Of a stretch of DNA of 64,000 nucleotides, positions 16,142-24,186 are shown piece after piece. Source of the stretch: Streptomyces albiflavescens (GTDB lineage Bacteria; Actinomycetota; Actinomycetes; Streptomycetales; Streptomycetaceae); assembly GCF_014645835.1 (NCBI RefSeq), contig NZ_BMMM01000023.1, positions 64,490-128,489 on the forward strand. The letters are read 5' to 3'. The position numbers were made by a program, and so were the translations under genes. Every line of letters starts with the position of its first letter. Position 1 is the stretch's first letter. The notes under the pieces are model-generated. The model searched no databases and was not told the origin of the DNA. It saw nothing but the letters and a program-made list of their open reading frames with translations.

Positions 16142-17041
16142 GTGAGGATCAAGCGCACCACTCCCCACAGCGGCATAACGAGACGGACCCGGCTGATCGC
16201 CGTCACCACCGGCCTCGTGGCCGCCGCATCGTTCGCGGTCCCCAGCGCGAACGCGTCCGACGCCCAGCCCTTCAGCGCCACTCAGCTGAGCGGTGTCAAC
16301 AAGTCGGTCCTCAAGTCCGACATCGCGGGCACGGCCTGGGCGGTCGACGCCAAGACGAACCGCGTGGTCGTCACCGTCGACAGCACGGTCTCGAAGGCCG
16401 AGATCGCGAAGATCAAGAAGGATGCGGGCAGCAACGCCGCCGCCCTCACCATCAAGCACACCCCCGGCAAGTTCAAGAAGCTGATCACCGGTGGCGATGC
16501 CATCTACGGCGGCCAGTACCGCTGCTCGCTCGGCTTCAACGTGCACAGCGGGAGCACCTACTACTTCCTGACCGCCGGCCACTGCGGTGAGGTCGCCTCC
16601 ACCTGGTACTCCAACTCCGGGCACACCACGACGCTGGGCACGAACGTCAGCTACAGCTTCCCGACCAACGACTTCGCGCTGGTCCGCTACACCAACTCCT
16701 CGATCGCCCACCCGAGCGCGGTCGGCAGCCAGACCATCACCAGCGCCGCCACGCCCAGCGTGGGCACCACCGTCTACCGTCGTGGCTCGACCACCGGCAC
16801 GCACAGCGGCCGGGTCACCGCCCTGAACGCCACGGTCAACTACGGCGGCGGCGACGTGGTCTACCAGATGATCCAGACCACGGTGTGCGCCGAGGGTGGC
16901 GACAGCGGCGGCCCGCTGTACGCCGGTTCCGTCGCCTACGGTCTGACCTCCGGCGGCAGCGGCAACTGCACCTCCGGCGGTACGACCTTCTTCCAGCCGG
17001 TCGTCGAGGCGCTGAACTACTACGGCGTGAGCGTCGGCTGA
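16142..17041 (+). CDS. secreted streptogrisin-type serine protease (S1), downstream copy
   Basis: Prepro-protease of 299 aa, close paralog of the preceding gene. It shares the MRIKRT start, signal peptide (cleavage after ANA), propeptide, mature start near GGDAIYGGQYRCS and the triad TAGHC / NDFALVRY / GDSGGPL. GTG at 16142 follows CGGAGGGAC. The upstream region repeats 19 of 20 bases of the first gene's (14971-14990 versus 16082-16101), so the duplication included flanking DNA. A long hairpin follows. Confidence 0.9.
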   Translation: MRIKRTTPHSGITRRTRLIAVTTGLVAAASFAVPSANASDAQPFSATQLSGVNKSVLKSDIAGTAWAVDAKTNRVVVTVDSTVSKAEIAKIKKDAGSNAAALTIKHTPGKFKKLITGGDAIYGGQYRCSLGFNVHSGSTYYFLTAGHCGEVASTWYSNSGHTTTLGTNVSYSFPTNDFALVRYTNSSIAHPSAVGSQTITSAATPSVGTTVYRRGSTTGTHSGRVTALNATVNYGGGDVVYQMIQTTVCAEGGDSGGPLYAGSVAYGLTSGGSGNCTSGGTTFFQPVVEALNYYGVSVG

Positions 17042-17100
17042 CCGACGGGCTGCCACCCCCCACACGGCTTCCGCACGGTCAGATCTGCAGCCGGCAGCAG

Positions 17101-17137
17101 GCGAGCCCCCGCACGCAACTGACGTGCGGGGGCTCGC
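17101..17137 (+). terminator. strong terminator after the protease pair
   Basis: GCGAGCCCCCGCACG and CGTGCGGGGGCTCGC form a perfect 15-bp stem with a 7-nt loop. Confidence 0.85.
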
Positions 17138-17215
17138 CCTTGGTCAGGTGACGGAGTTACCGTCGAAGTACACGCTGTACACGCCTGATGCGCCCACGTC
17201 GGACCCTGGGGGGCC

Positions 17216-18100
17216 GTGATGGTCGAGGAACTGGTGGCGGCGGGAGTCTCCGTCGCGTCCGTGGGGCTGGTCTATGCGATGGCCGGGGCCCGCGTCGTCA
17301 AACAGTACGAACGGGGCGTGGTGCTGCGGCTGGGCCGGCTGCGCTCGGAGGTGCGCGGGCCCGGGTTCACGATGGTCGTGCCCTTCGTGGACCGGCTTCG
17401 TAAGGTCAACATGCAGATCGTGACGATGCCGGTGCCCGCGCAGGAGGGCATCACCCGGGACAACGTCACGGTGCGGGTCGACGCGGTCGTCTACTTCAAG
17501 GTCGTGGACGCGGCCGACGCGATCATCCAGGTCGAGGACTACCGTTTCGCGGTCTCGCAGATGGCGCAGACCTCGCTGCGGTCGATCATCGGCAAGAGCG
17601 ATCTGGACGATCTGCTGTCCAACCGCGAGAAACTCAACCAAGGTCTGGAGCTGATGATCGACAGCCCGGCCATGGGCTGGGGTGTGCAGATCGACCGCGT
17701 CGAGATCAAGGACGTATCGCTGCCGGAGACGATGAAGCGGTCGATGGCCCGGCAGGCCGAGGCCGACCGTGAGCGGCGGGCCCGGGTCATCAACGCGGAC
17801 GCGGAGCTGCAGGCGTCCAAGAAGCTGGCGGAGGCCGCCGGGGTGATGTCCGACCAGCCGGCGGCGCTCCAACTGCGGTTGTTGCAGACGGTGGTGGCGG
17901 TCGCGGCGGAGAAGAACTCCACGCTCGTACTGCCCTTCCCGGTGGAGCTGCTGCGGTTCCTGGAGCGGGCCCAACAGTCGGTCGCCCCGGTACCCGAGCA
18001 GGCGCCGCCCGCGGTTCAGCAACCGGTGCAGGAGCAACCCCCGTCGCTGGACGCCTCCTTGGATCAGGACACCGAGAGATCGGAAACCAGACAGGACTAG
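17216..18100 (+). CDS. SPFH/band-7 (slipin) membrane protein
   Basis: Stomatin-like scaffold protein, 294 aa, which oligomerises on membranes. It has one N-terminal hydrophobic segment (about residues 7-26), then the SPFH domain: VVKQYERGVVLRLGRLR, GPGFTMVVPFVDRLRKVNMQ, DAVVYFKV, GVQIDRVEIKDVSLPETM and the Ala/Glu/Arg coiled coil. The C-terminus is Gln/Pro-rich. GTG 17216 or ATG 17219 are both possible behind a G-rich RBS. No NfeD partner is adjacent. It lies between protease genes with no evident link to them. Confidence 0.85.
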   Translation: MMVEELVAAGVSVASVGLVYAMAGARVVKQYERGVVLRLGRLRSEVRGPGFTMVVPFVDRLRKVNMQIVTMPVPAQEGITRDNVTVRVDAVVYFKVVDAADAIIQVEDYRFAVSQMAQTSLRSIIGKSDLDDLLSNREKLNQGLELMIDSPAMGWGVQIDRVEIKDVSLPETMKRSMARQAEADRERRARVINADAELQASKKLAEAAGVMSDQPAALQLRLLQTVVAVAAEKNSTLVLPFPVELLRFLERAQQSVAPVPEQAPPAVQQPVQEQPPSLDASLDQDTERSETRQD

Positions 18101-18188
18101 ACCTCACGGGCTGCACACCGAACACCTGCACGCAGTGTTTGCACTGGGAACCGACGTGGTGTGACCACGCACAGTCAAGGCGCAGGGG

Positions 18189-18210
18189 GCGTACGCCCGT
18201 TGGCGTACGC
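18189..18210 (+). terminator. hairpin after the SPFH gene
   Basis: GCGTACGCC-CGTT-GGCGTACGC, a 9-bp stem with a tetraloop, 89 bp after the stop. Confidence 0.55.
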
Positions 18211-18271
18211 GCGTCCTGAAGTCGACCTTGTGTGCCCCCTGTGCTCCTCGGAATAGTGGGCCGCGAACAAC

Positions 18272-18283
18272 TGGCATGGACAC
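18272..18283 (+). promoter_or_regulatory. upstream motif TGGCATGGACAC shared with the GDSL lipase gene
   Basis: The same 12 bases occur at 50838-50849, each within 65-120 bp of the start of a secreted hydrolase gene. A role in promoter control is inference. Confidence 0.35.
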
Positions 18284-18398
18284 GGCTTGACGCGTTTCGG
18301 CGCGACTTTTTGTCGTGCGCCGGGTCCATGTCCGTACGCCTTCCGGTCACGGGGGTCCCCACAACCTCCGTGACCAACCCCCCACAGGAGGACGTGAG

Positions 18399-19481
18399 TT
18401 GAAGCATCGACGCATACCCAAGAGGCGTGCCGTCATGACGGGTGCGGGCATCGCCGCGCTCGTCGCCGCCGGAGTCACCTTCCAGACTGCGAACGCGAGT
18501 GAGGCTCCCAAGGCTCCCGCGCCGCACACGCTCTCGATCGCGGCGGCCGGAAAGCTCGCCTCGACGCTCGGCAAGGACCTGGGCGCCGACGCGGCGGGAA
18601 CGTATTACGACGCGAAGTCCCAGCACCTCGTCGTCAACGTGCTCGACGAGAGCGCGGCCAAGACCGTCGCGGAGGCCGGCGCCAAGGCCAGAATCGTCGA
18701 GAACTCCCTCGCCGAGCTGAAGGGCGCCCGTACCACGCTCAAGGAGGACGCGACCATCCCCGGCACGTCCTGGGCGACCGACCCGGCGACCAACAAGGTC
18801 GTCGTCACCGCGGACCGTACGGTCAAGGGTGCCGCCCTGGAGAAGCTGACCAAGGTCGTCGACGGTCTCGGTGCCAAGGCCGAACTCCAGCACACGAAGG
18901 GGGAGTTCAAGCCCTTCATCGCGGGCGGCGACGCCATCACCGGCTCCGGCGGGCGCTGCTCGCTCGGCTTCAACGTGGTCAAGGACGGTCAGCCGTACTT
19001 CATCACCGCCGGCCACTGCACCGAGGCGATCTCCACCTGGTCGGACTCCAGCGGCAACCAGATCGGCACGAACGAGCAGTCCAGCTTCCCGGACAACGAC
19101 TTCGGCCTGGTCAAGTACACCGGGAACGTCGACCACCCGAGCGAGGTCGACCTCTACAACGGTTCCTCGCAGCCCATCACCAAGGCGGCCGAGGCGACCG
19201 TCGGGGAGAAGGTGACCCGCAGCGGTTCGACGACCCAGGTGCACAGCGGCACGGTCACCGGCCTGGACGCCACCGTGAACTACGGCAACGGCGACATCGT
19301 CAACGGACTCATCCAGACCGATGTCTGCGCCGAGCCCGGTGACAGTGGCGGCTCGCTGTTCGACGGTGACAGCGCGATCGGCCTCACCTCCGGTGGCAGC
19401 GGCGACTGCACCTCGGGCGGCGAGACCTTCTTCCAGCCGGTCACCGAGGCGCTCTCGACCTTCGGCGCCCAGATCGGCTGA
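18399..19481 (+). CDS. secreted streptogrisin-like protease with long propeptide (S1)
   Basis: Prepro-serine protease of about 360 aa. A basic N-terminus (KHRRIPKRRAV) and signal peptide lead to a long alpha-lytic-type propeptide region (about residues 45-180) and a mature domain with TAGHC, NDFGLVKY and GDSGGSLF as the triad. I chose TTG at 18399 because AGGAGG lies 7 bp upstream (18386-18391) and no ATG or GTG fits. It is less similar to the other two proteases, with a longer prodomain. A hairpin follows the stop. Confidence 0.85.
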   Translation: MKHRRIPKRRAVMTGAGIAALVAAGVTFQTANASEAPKAPAPHTLSIAAAGKLASTLGKDLGADAAGTYYDAKSQHLVVNVLDESAAKTVAEAGAKARIVENSLAELKGARTTLKEDATIPGTSWATDPATNKVVVTADRTVKGAALEKLTKVVDGLGAKAELQHTKGEFKPFIAGGDAITGSGGRCSLGFNVVKDGQPYFITAGHCTEAISTWSDSSGNQIGTNEQSSFPDNDFGLVKYTGNVDHPSEVDLYNGSSQPITKAAEATVGEKVTRSGSTTQVHSGTVTGLDATVNYGNGDIVNGLIQTDVCAEPGDSGGSLFDGDSAIGLTSGGSGDCTSGGETFFQPVTEALSTFGAQIG

Positions 19482-19502
19482 CCGCCGGCATCATTCGACG
19501 GA

Positions 19503-19533
19503 GCCCCGTTCCCGCTGTGCGCGGGGGCGGGGC
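19503..19533 (+). terminator. terminator after the third protease gene
   Basis: GCCCCGTTCCCGC pairs with GCGGGGGCGGGGC over 13 positions including two G-U pairs; loop TGTGC. Confidence 0.7.
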
Positions 19534-19616
19534 CTTCGTATGTGCGGGGCGCGGGCAGGCCGGCGCCGGCGCCCCGCACCCGGTGTTTGCGCAGGTGGGG
19601 CGGGCCCGAACGGATG

Positions 19617-19632
19617 TCGCACAAGAGTTCGA
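19617..19632. promoter_or_regulatory. LexA/SOS box 1 upstream of dnaE2
   Basis: TCGCACAAGAGTTCGA differs at one base from the actinobacterial SOS consensus TCGAAC-N4-GTTCGA. A -10-like TATGGT lies at 19642-19647. Confidence 0.6.
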
Positions 19633-19662
19633 GAATTGGTCTATGGTGGGGGTGAGGTAGTT

Positions 19663-19678
19663 GGGAACAGGTGTTCGA
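19663..19678. promoter_or_regulatory. LexA/SOS box 2 upstream of dnaE2
   Basis: GGGAACAGGTGTTCGA contains the full core GAAC-N4-GTTC. It lies 46 bp centre to centre from box 1 and 36 bp before the GTG start. Confidence 0.65.
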
Positions 19679-19713
19679 GGGCTCGTCGGAGCCCATGGGT
19701 GCGGGAGGTGCGT

Positions 19714-22700
19714 GTGTCAGGGTTCACGCATCTGCACACCGCCTCCGGGTTCTCCCTGCGATACGGGGCCTCGCACCCGGAGCGGCTGGCCGAGCGCGCC
19801 TCCGAGCGGGGCATGGACGCCCTCGCCCTCACCGATCGGGACTCCCTCGCGGGCACGGTCCGGTTCGCCAAGGCCTGCGCGAAGGCGGGCATCCGTCCGC
19901 TGTTCGGCGCGGAGGTGGCGGTCGGGGAGCCCGTACGGGGGGAGGGGCGCCGCACTCCGGTGCGCGGCGGCGCCTTCATCGACGAGTCGACACCTCGTGT
20001 GACCTTCCTGGCCCGGGATGGCGCGGCCGGCTGGGCCGACCTCTGCAGAATCGTTACGGCGGTCCATGCGGGAGACACGGACCAGCCGCTGCTGCCCTGG
20101 TCGGACAACCACGCCGAAGGCCTGACCGTCCTGCTCGGCCCCGCCTCCGACGTCGGCCGGGCGCTCGCCGCCGGGCGCCCCGACCGGGCCGCGAAGCTGC
20201 TCGCGCCCTGGCGGGAGATCTACGGCGACGCCCTGCGCCTGGAAGCGGTGTGGCACGGCCGTACGGGTACGGGATTCGGCTCCTTGCGCCTTGCCGCCCG
20301 CACCGTCGGCTTCGCCGCCGAGCAGCGGGTGCGGCCGGTGCTCACCAACGCCGTGCGGTACGCCGACCCCGGCACGGGCCCGGTCGCCGACGTCCTGGAC
20401 GCCGCCCGCCGTCTCGTCCCCGTCGACCCCCGGCGCGAGCTGGACTCCGGCGAGGCCTGGCTCAAGGGCGAGGCCGCCATGCTCAGTGCCGCCGAGCGGA
20501 TCGTCGAGTCCGCGGGCTACCGCCGCGACACCGCGTACCGCCTGCTCGAACAGACGCAGGCCACCGCCGCCGAGTGCCTCGTCGACCCCGAGGACGACCT
20601 CGGTATCGGCACCGTCCACTTCCCCGAACCGCACCTGGTCGGCGCCGGCCGCCGCACCGCCCAGCGCGCCCTGGCCTCCCGGGCGGCGGCGGGCATGGTG
20701 CTGCGGGGCTATGCCGACCGGCGTGCCTACTGGGAGCGGATGCATCGCGAGCTGGACATCATCGCCCACCACAACTTCGCCTCCTACTTCCTGACGGTCG
20801 CTCAAGTGGTGGACGACGTACGGAAAATGGGCATCCGGGTCGCCGCGCGCGGCTCCGGTGCGGGCTCCCTCGTCAACCACCTCCTCGGCATCGCGCACGC
20901 CGACCCCGTCGAGCACGGGCTGCTGATGGAACGCTTCCTGTCCAAGCGCCGCGCGGTGCTGCCCGACATCGACATCGACGTGGAGTCCGCGCGCCGCCTG
21001 GAGGTCTACCGCGCGATCATCGGCCGGTTCGGCACCGAGCGGGTCGCGACCGTCTCGATGCCCGAGACCTACCGGGTCCGGCACGCCATCCGCGACGTGG
21101 GCGCCGCCCTCTCCATGGACCCGGCCGACATCGACCGGATCGCCAAGTCCTTCCCGCACATCCGGGCCCGCGATGCCCGCGCGGCGATGGACGAGCTGCC
21201 CGAGCTGAGAGAGCTGGCGGGGGAGAAGGAGCGGTACGGGAAGCTGTGGGAGCTGGTCGAGGCCCTCGACGCGCTCCCGCGCGGCATCGCCATGCACCCG
21301 TGCGGGGTGCTGCTCTCCGACGCCTCCCTGCTCGCCCGTACGCCGGTCATGCCGACCAGCGGCGAGGGCTTCCCCATGTCGCAGTTCGACAAGGAGGACG
21401 TCGAGGACCTCGGGCTGCTCAAGCTCGACGTACTGGGCGTGCGGATGCAGTCCGCGATGGCGCACGCGGTGGCCGAGGTGGAGCGGGCCACGGGGGAACG
21501 GCCGGACATCGACGCGGTACCGCCGGGCGACCCGGCGACGTATCGGCTCATCCAGTCCACCGAGACGCTGGGCTGCTTCCAGATCGAGTCGCCGGGGCAG
21601 CGGGACCTGGTCGGACGGCTTCAGCCCGCGACCTTCCACGACCTCGTCGTCGACATCTCGCTCTTCCGCCCGGGGCCGGTCGCCGCCGACATGGTGCGGC
21701 CGTTCATCGAGGCACGGCACGGGCGGGCGCCGATCCGCTATCCGCACCCGGACCTGGAGGGGCCGCTGAGGGAGACGTACGGAGTCGTCGTCTTCCACGA
21801 GCAGATCATCGACATCGTCGACATCATGACCGGCTGCGGGCGTGACGAGGCGGACCGGGTCCGCCGCGGGCTCTCCGACCCCGAGTCGCAGGGGCGGATC
21901 CGCTTCTGGTTCGCCCAGCACGCGGCGGCGAAGGGGTACGACGCCGAGACCATCGCGCGCACCTGGGAGATCGTCGAGGCCTTCGGGTCGTACGGCTTCT
22001 GCAAGGCGCACGCGGTGGCCTTCGCCGTGCCGACGTACCAGTCGGCGTGGCTGAAGGCCCATCACCCGGCGGCTTTCTACGCGGGGTTGCTCACGCATGA
22101 CCCCGGGATGTACCCGAAGCGGCTGCTGCTCGCGGACGCGCGGCGGCGGGGGGTGCCGATCCTGCCGTTGGACGTGAATCGGTCGGCGGTCGCACACCGT
22201 ATCGAACTGGTGTCTGAATCCGGGGTGTGGGGAGTGCGCTTGGCGCTCTCCGACGTGCACGGCATCAGTGAGGCCGAGGCCGCGCGGATCGCGGACGGGC
22301 AGCCGTACGCCTCGCTGCTCGACTTCTGGGAGCGGGCCCGGCCGAGCCGGCCGCTCGCACAGCGGCTCGCGCAGGTCGGTGCGCTGGATTCCTTCGGTGC
22401 CAACCGACGTGATCTGCAACTGCACTTGACCGAGCTGCACCGGGGTTCCCGGGGTGCGGGCGGGGGGCAACTCCCCCTGGCCGGAGGGCGGAAGACCGCC
22501 TCCGCCGGGCTGCCCGACCTCTCCTCGGCGGAGCGGCTCAGCGCCGAGCTGGGCGTGCTCTCCATGGACGCCTCGCGCAATCTGATGGACGACCACCGGG
22601 AGTTCCTGGGGGAGCTGGGCGTGGTCACGGCGCGCAGGCTGCGGGAGGCGCGGCACGGTGAGACGGTCCTGGTCGCGGGCGCCAAGGCGGCCACCCAGAC

Positions 22701-23181
22701 CCCGCCGATCCGCTCCGGCAAGCGCGTCATCTTCACCACCCTGGACGACGGCACCGGCCTGGTCGACCTCGCCTTCTTCGACGACTCGCACGACGCCTGT
22801 GCCCACACCGTCTTCCACTCCTGGCTGCTGCTGGTGCGCGGGGTGGTGCAGCGCCGGGGCCCGCGCAGCCTCAGCGTGGTGGGCGCGGCGGCCTGGAACC
22901 TCGCCGAGCTGGTCGAGCTGCGTGCCGAGGGCGGCCTTGACGTGGTGGCGGCGCGGCTGGCGGAGCCCGTGCCCGAGAAGCCCGAGAAGCCCGAGAAAGC
23001 GGCGAAGGCCGAGAAGGCGGCGAAGGCCGAGAAGCCCGATGGCGGCGATCCGGCTGCGGGCCGGACGATCCGCATGCCCACGGGGTACGAGATGCACCCC
23101 TGGGCCGATCTGCGCCCCGCGGGCGAAGGGCCCGCGGGAGGAAAGAAGTTGTGGCACCAGAGTCCGGGGAGTGCGGGATGA
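19714..23181 (+). CDS. dnaE2: error-prone DNA polymerase III alpha subunit DnaE2
   Basis: Translesion C-family polymerase of about 1155 aa. The N-terminal PHP domain starts at FTHLHTASGFSLRYGASH; catalytic aspartates are in LPDIDIDVES and KLDVLGVRMQ; a C-terminal OB fold shows ETVLVAGAKAATQTPP and DGTGLVDLAFFDD. The GTG at 19714 (GGGAGG just upstream) gives the usual PHP start. The extreme tail has a PEK/AAKAEK low-complexity run (about 22975-23040). The gene overlaps an ImuB-like gene by ATGA and has two LexA-type boxes, giving an SOS mutasome pair. Confidence 0.92.
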   Translation: MSGFTHLHTASGFSLRYGASHPERLAERASERGMDALALTDRDSLAGTVRFAKACAKAGIRPLFGAEVAVGEPVRGEGRRTPVRGGAFIDESTPRVTFLARDGAAGWADLCRIVTAVHAGDTDQPLLPWSDNHAEGLTVLLGPASDVGRALAAGRPDRAAKLLAPWREIYGDALRLEAVWHGRTGTGFGSLRLAARTVGFAAEQRVRPVLTNAVRYADPGTGPVADVLDAARRLVPVDPRRELDSGEAWLKGEAAMLSAAERIVESAGYRRDTAYRLLEQTQATAAECLVDPEDDLGIGTVHFPEPHLVGAGRRTAQRALASRAAAGMVLRGYADRRAYWERMHRELDIIAHHNFASYFLTVAQVVDDVRKMGIRVAARGSGAGSLVNHLLGIAHADPVEHGLLMERFLSKRRAVLPDIDIDVESARRLEVYRAIIGRFGTERVATVSMPETYRVRHAIRDVGAALSMDPADIDRIAKSFPHIRARDARAAMDELPELRELAGEKERYGKLWELVEALDALPRGIAMHPCGVLLSDASLLARTPVMPTSGEGFPMSQFDKEDVEDLGLLKLDVLGVRMQSAMAHAVAEVERATGERPDIDAVPPGDPATYRLIQSTETLGCFQIESPGQRDLVGRLQPATFHDLVVDISLFRPGPVAADMVRPFIEARHGRAPIRYPHPDLEGPLRETYGVVVFHEQIIDIVDIMTGCGRDEADRVRRGLSDPESQGRIRFWFAQHAAAKGYDAETIARTWEIVEAFGSYGFCKAHAVAFAVPTYQSAWLKAHHPAAFYAGLLTHDPGMYPKRLLLADARRRGVPILPLDVNRSAVAHRIELVSESGVWGVRLALSDVHGISEAEAARIADGQPYASLLDFWERARPSRPLAQRLAQVGALDSFGANRRDLQLHLTELHRGSRGAGGGQLPLAGGRKTASAGLPDLSSAERLSAELGVLSMDASRNLMDDHREFLGELGVVTARRLREARHGETVLVAGAKAATQTPPIRSGKRVIFTTLDDGTGLVDLAFFDDSHDACAHTVFHSWLLLVRGVVQRRGPRSLSVVGAAAWNLAELVELRAEGGLDVVAARLAEPVPEKPEKPEKAAKAEKAAKAEKPDGGDPAAGRTIRMPTGYEMHPWADLRPAGEGPAGGKKLWHQSPGSAG

Positions 23182-24152
23182 CCATCCTCTGCGTACGTTT
23201 CCAGCTGCCTCCGATGTACGAGGCGGCCTTGCCTCAACTCCTCGGACTCCTTGAGGAGTTCACGCCCGTCATCGAGGCGCTGCCGCCCGACGGCGCGCTG
23301 CTGGATCTGCGCGGCGCCGAACGGTACTTCGGGCGCGGTGCCGTGGAGTTCGCCTCGCTGATCCGGGTGCGGGCGCTCGCGCTGTACGGGATCGACTGCG
23401 TGATCGGTGCCGGGCCGGGGCCGATGCTCGCGCGGATGGCCCTGCGGGACGCCGCGCCCGGGGTGACCCGCGTGGTGCCCGAAGAGCCGGACGCCGTCGC
23501 GGAGTTCCTCGCCGAGCGGCCCGTCGCCGCGCTGCCCGGAGTCGGCGGCGCCACCGCCCGCACCCTGTGCGAGTACGGCCTCGACACCATCGGCAAGGTC
23601 GCCGCCGCACCTCTGTCCACACTGCAGCGCCTCACCGGCGCCCGGGCCGGCCGCGAGCTGCACGAGAAGGCGTCCGGCATCGACCGGGGCAGAGTGGTCC
23701 CGAACGCCACCTCACGCTCCCTCGCCACCGAACGCCCCTTCTCCCGCGATGAGTTGGACCCGTCCCGGCACCGCCGCGCCCTGCTCTCTGCCGCCGAGGA
23801 GCTGGGTACCCGGCTGCGCGCCCTGGAGAAGGTCTGCCGCACGCTGACCCTCACCGTCCGCTACGCCGACCGCTCCTCCACCACCCGCAGCCGTACGCTC
23901 AAGGAGCCCACCGCCCATTCGTCGACGCTCACCGACACCGCGTACCGCATGTACGAGGCACTTGGCCTCCAGCGCGCCCGAGTCCGCGCGATCGCCCTGC
24001 GCGCCGAGGGCCTGACCCCCGCCGAACAGGCCTCTTACCAGCTCACCTTCGACCCGGTGGACGAGAAGGCCCGCCGGATCGAGGAGGTCGCGGACAGAGC
24101 CCGGGCGAAGTTCGGCCCGCATGTGATCGGGCCGGGCACCCTGGCCGCGTGA
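23178..24152 (+). CDS. imuB: ImuB-like Y-family polymerase-related protein
   Basis: Partner of DnaE2 in induced mutagenesis, 324 aa. It has a Y-family layout: palm-like start TILCVRFQLPP, DLRGAERYFGRGAVEFA, a thumb helix-hairpin-helix (VAALPGVGGATARTL), little-finger region PFSRDELD, and C-terminal QLTFDPVDEKARR. The palm motifs carrying catalytic Asp/Glu in active polymerases (DxDxFFA and SxDE) are absent, as in ImuB. The ATG lies in the dnaE2 stop (ATGA). It is shorter than many ImuB proteins, and no imuA is nearby. Confidence 0.8.
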   Translation: MTILCVRFQLPPMYEAALPQLLGLLEEFTPVIEALPPDGALLDLRGAERYFGRGAVEFASLIRVRALALYGIDCVIGAGPGPMLARMALRDAAPGVTRVVPEEPDAVAEFLAERPVAALPGVGGATARTLCEYGLDTIGKVAAAPLSTLQRLTGARAGRELHEKASGIDRGRVVPNATSRSLATERPFSRDELDPSRHRRALLSAAEELGTRLRALEKVCRTLTLTVRYADRSSTTRSRTLKEPTAHSSTLTDTAYRMYEALGLQRARVRAIALRAEGLTPAEQASYQLTFDPVDEKARRIEEVADRARAKFGPHVIGPGTLAA

Positions 24153-24186
24153 ACGTCCGTACGGGCATGGGGGATAGCGTGCTGCC

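Noticed and set aside
19717..23157. Long open frame on the minus strand opposite dnaE2
   Set aside because: It mirrors the dnaE2 codon pattern, is Arg/Gly/Asp-rich with no domain, and is expected from high GC.
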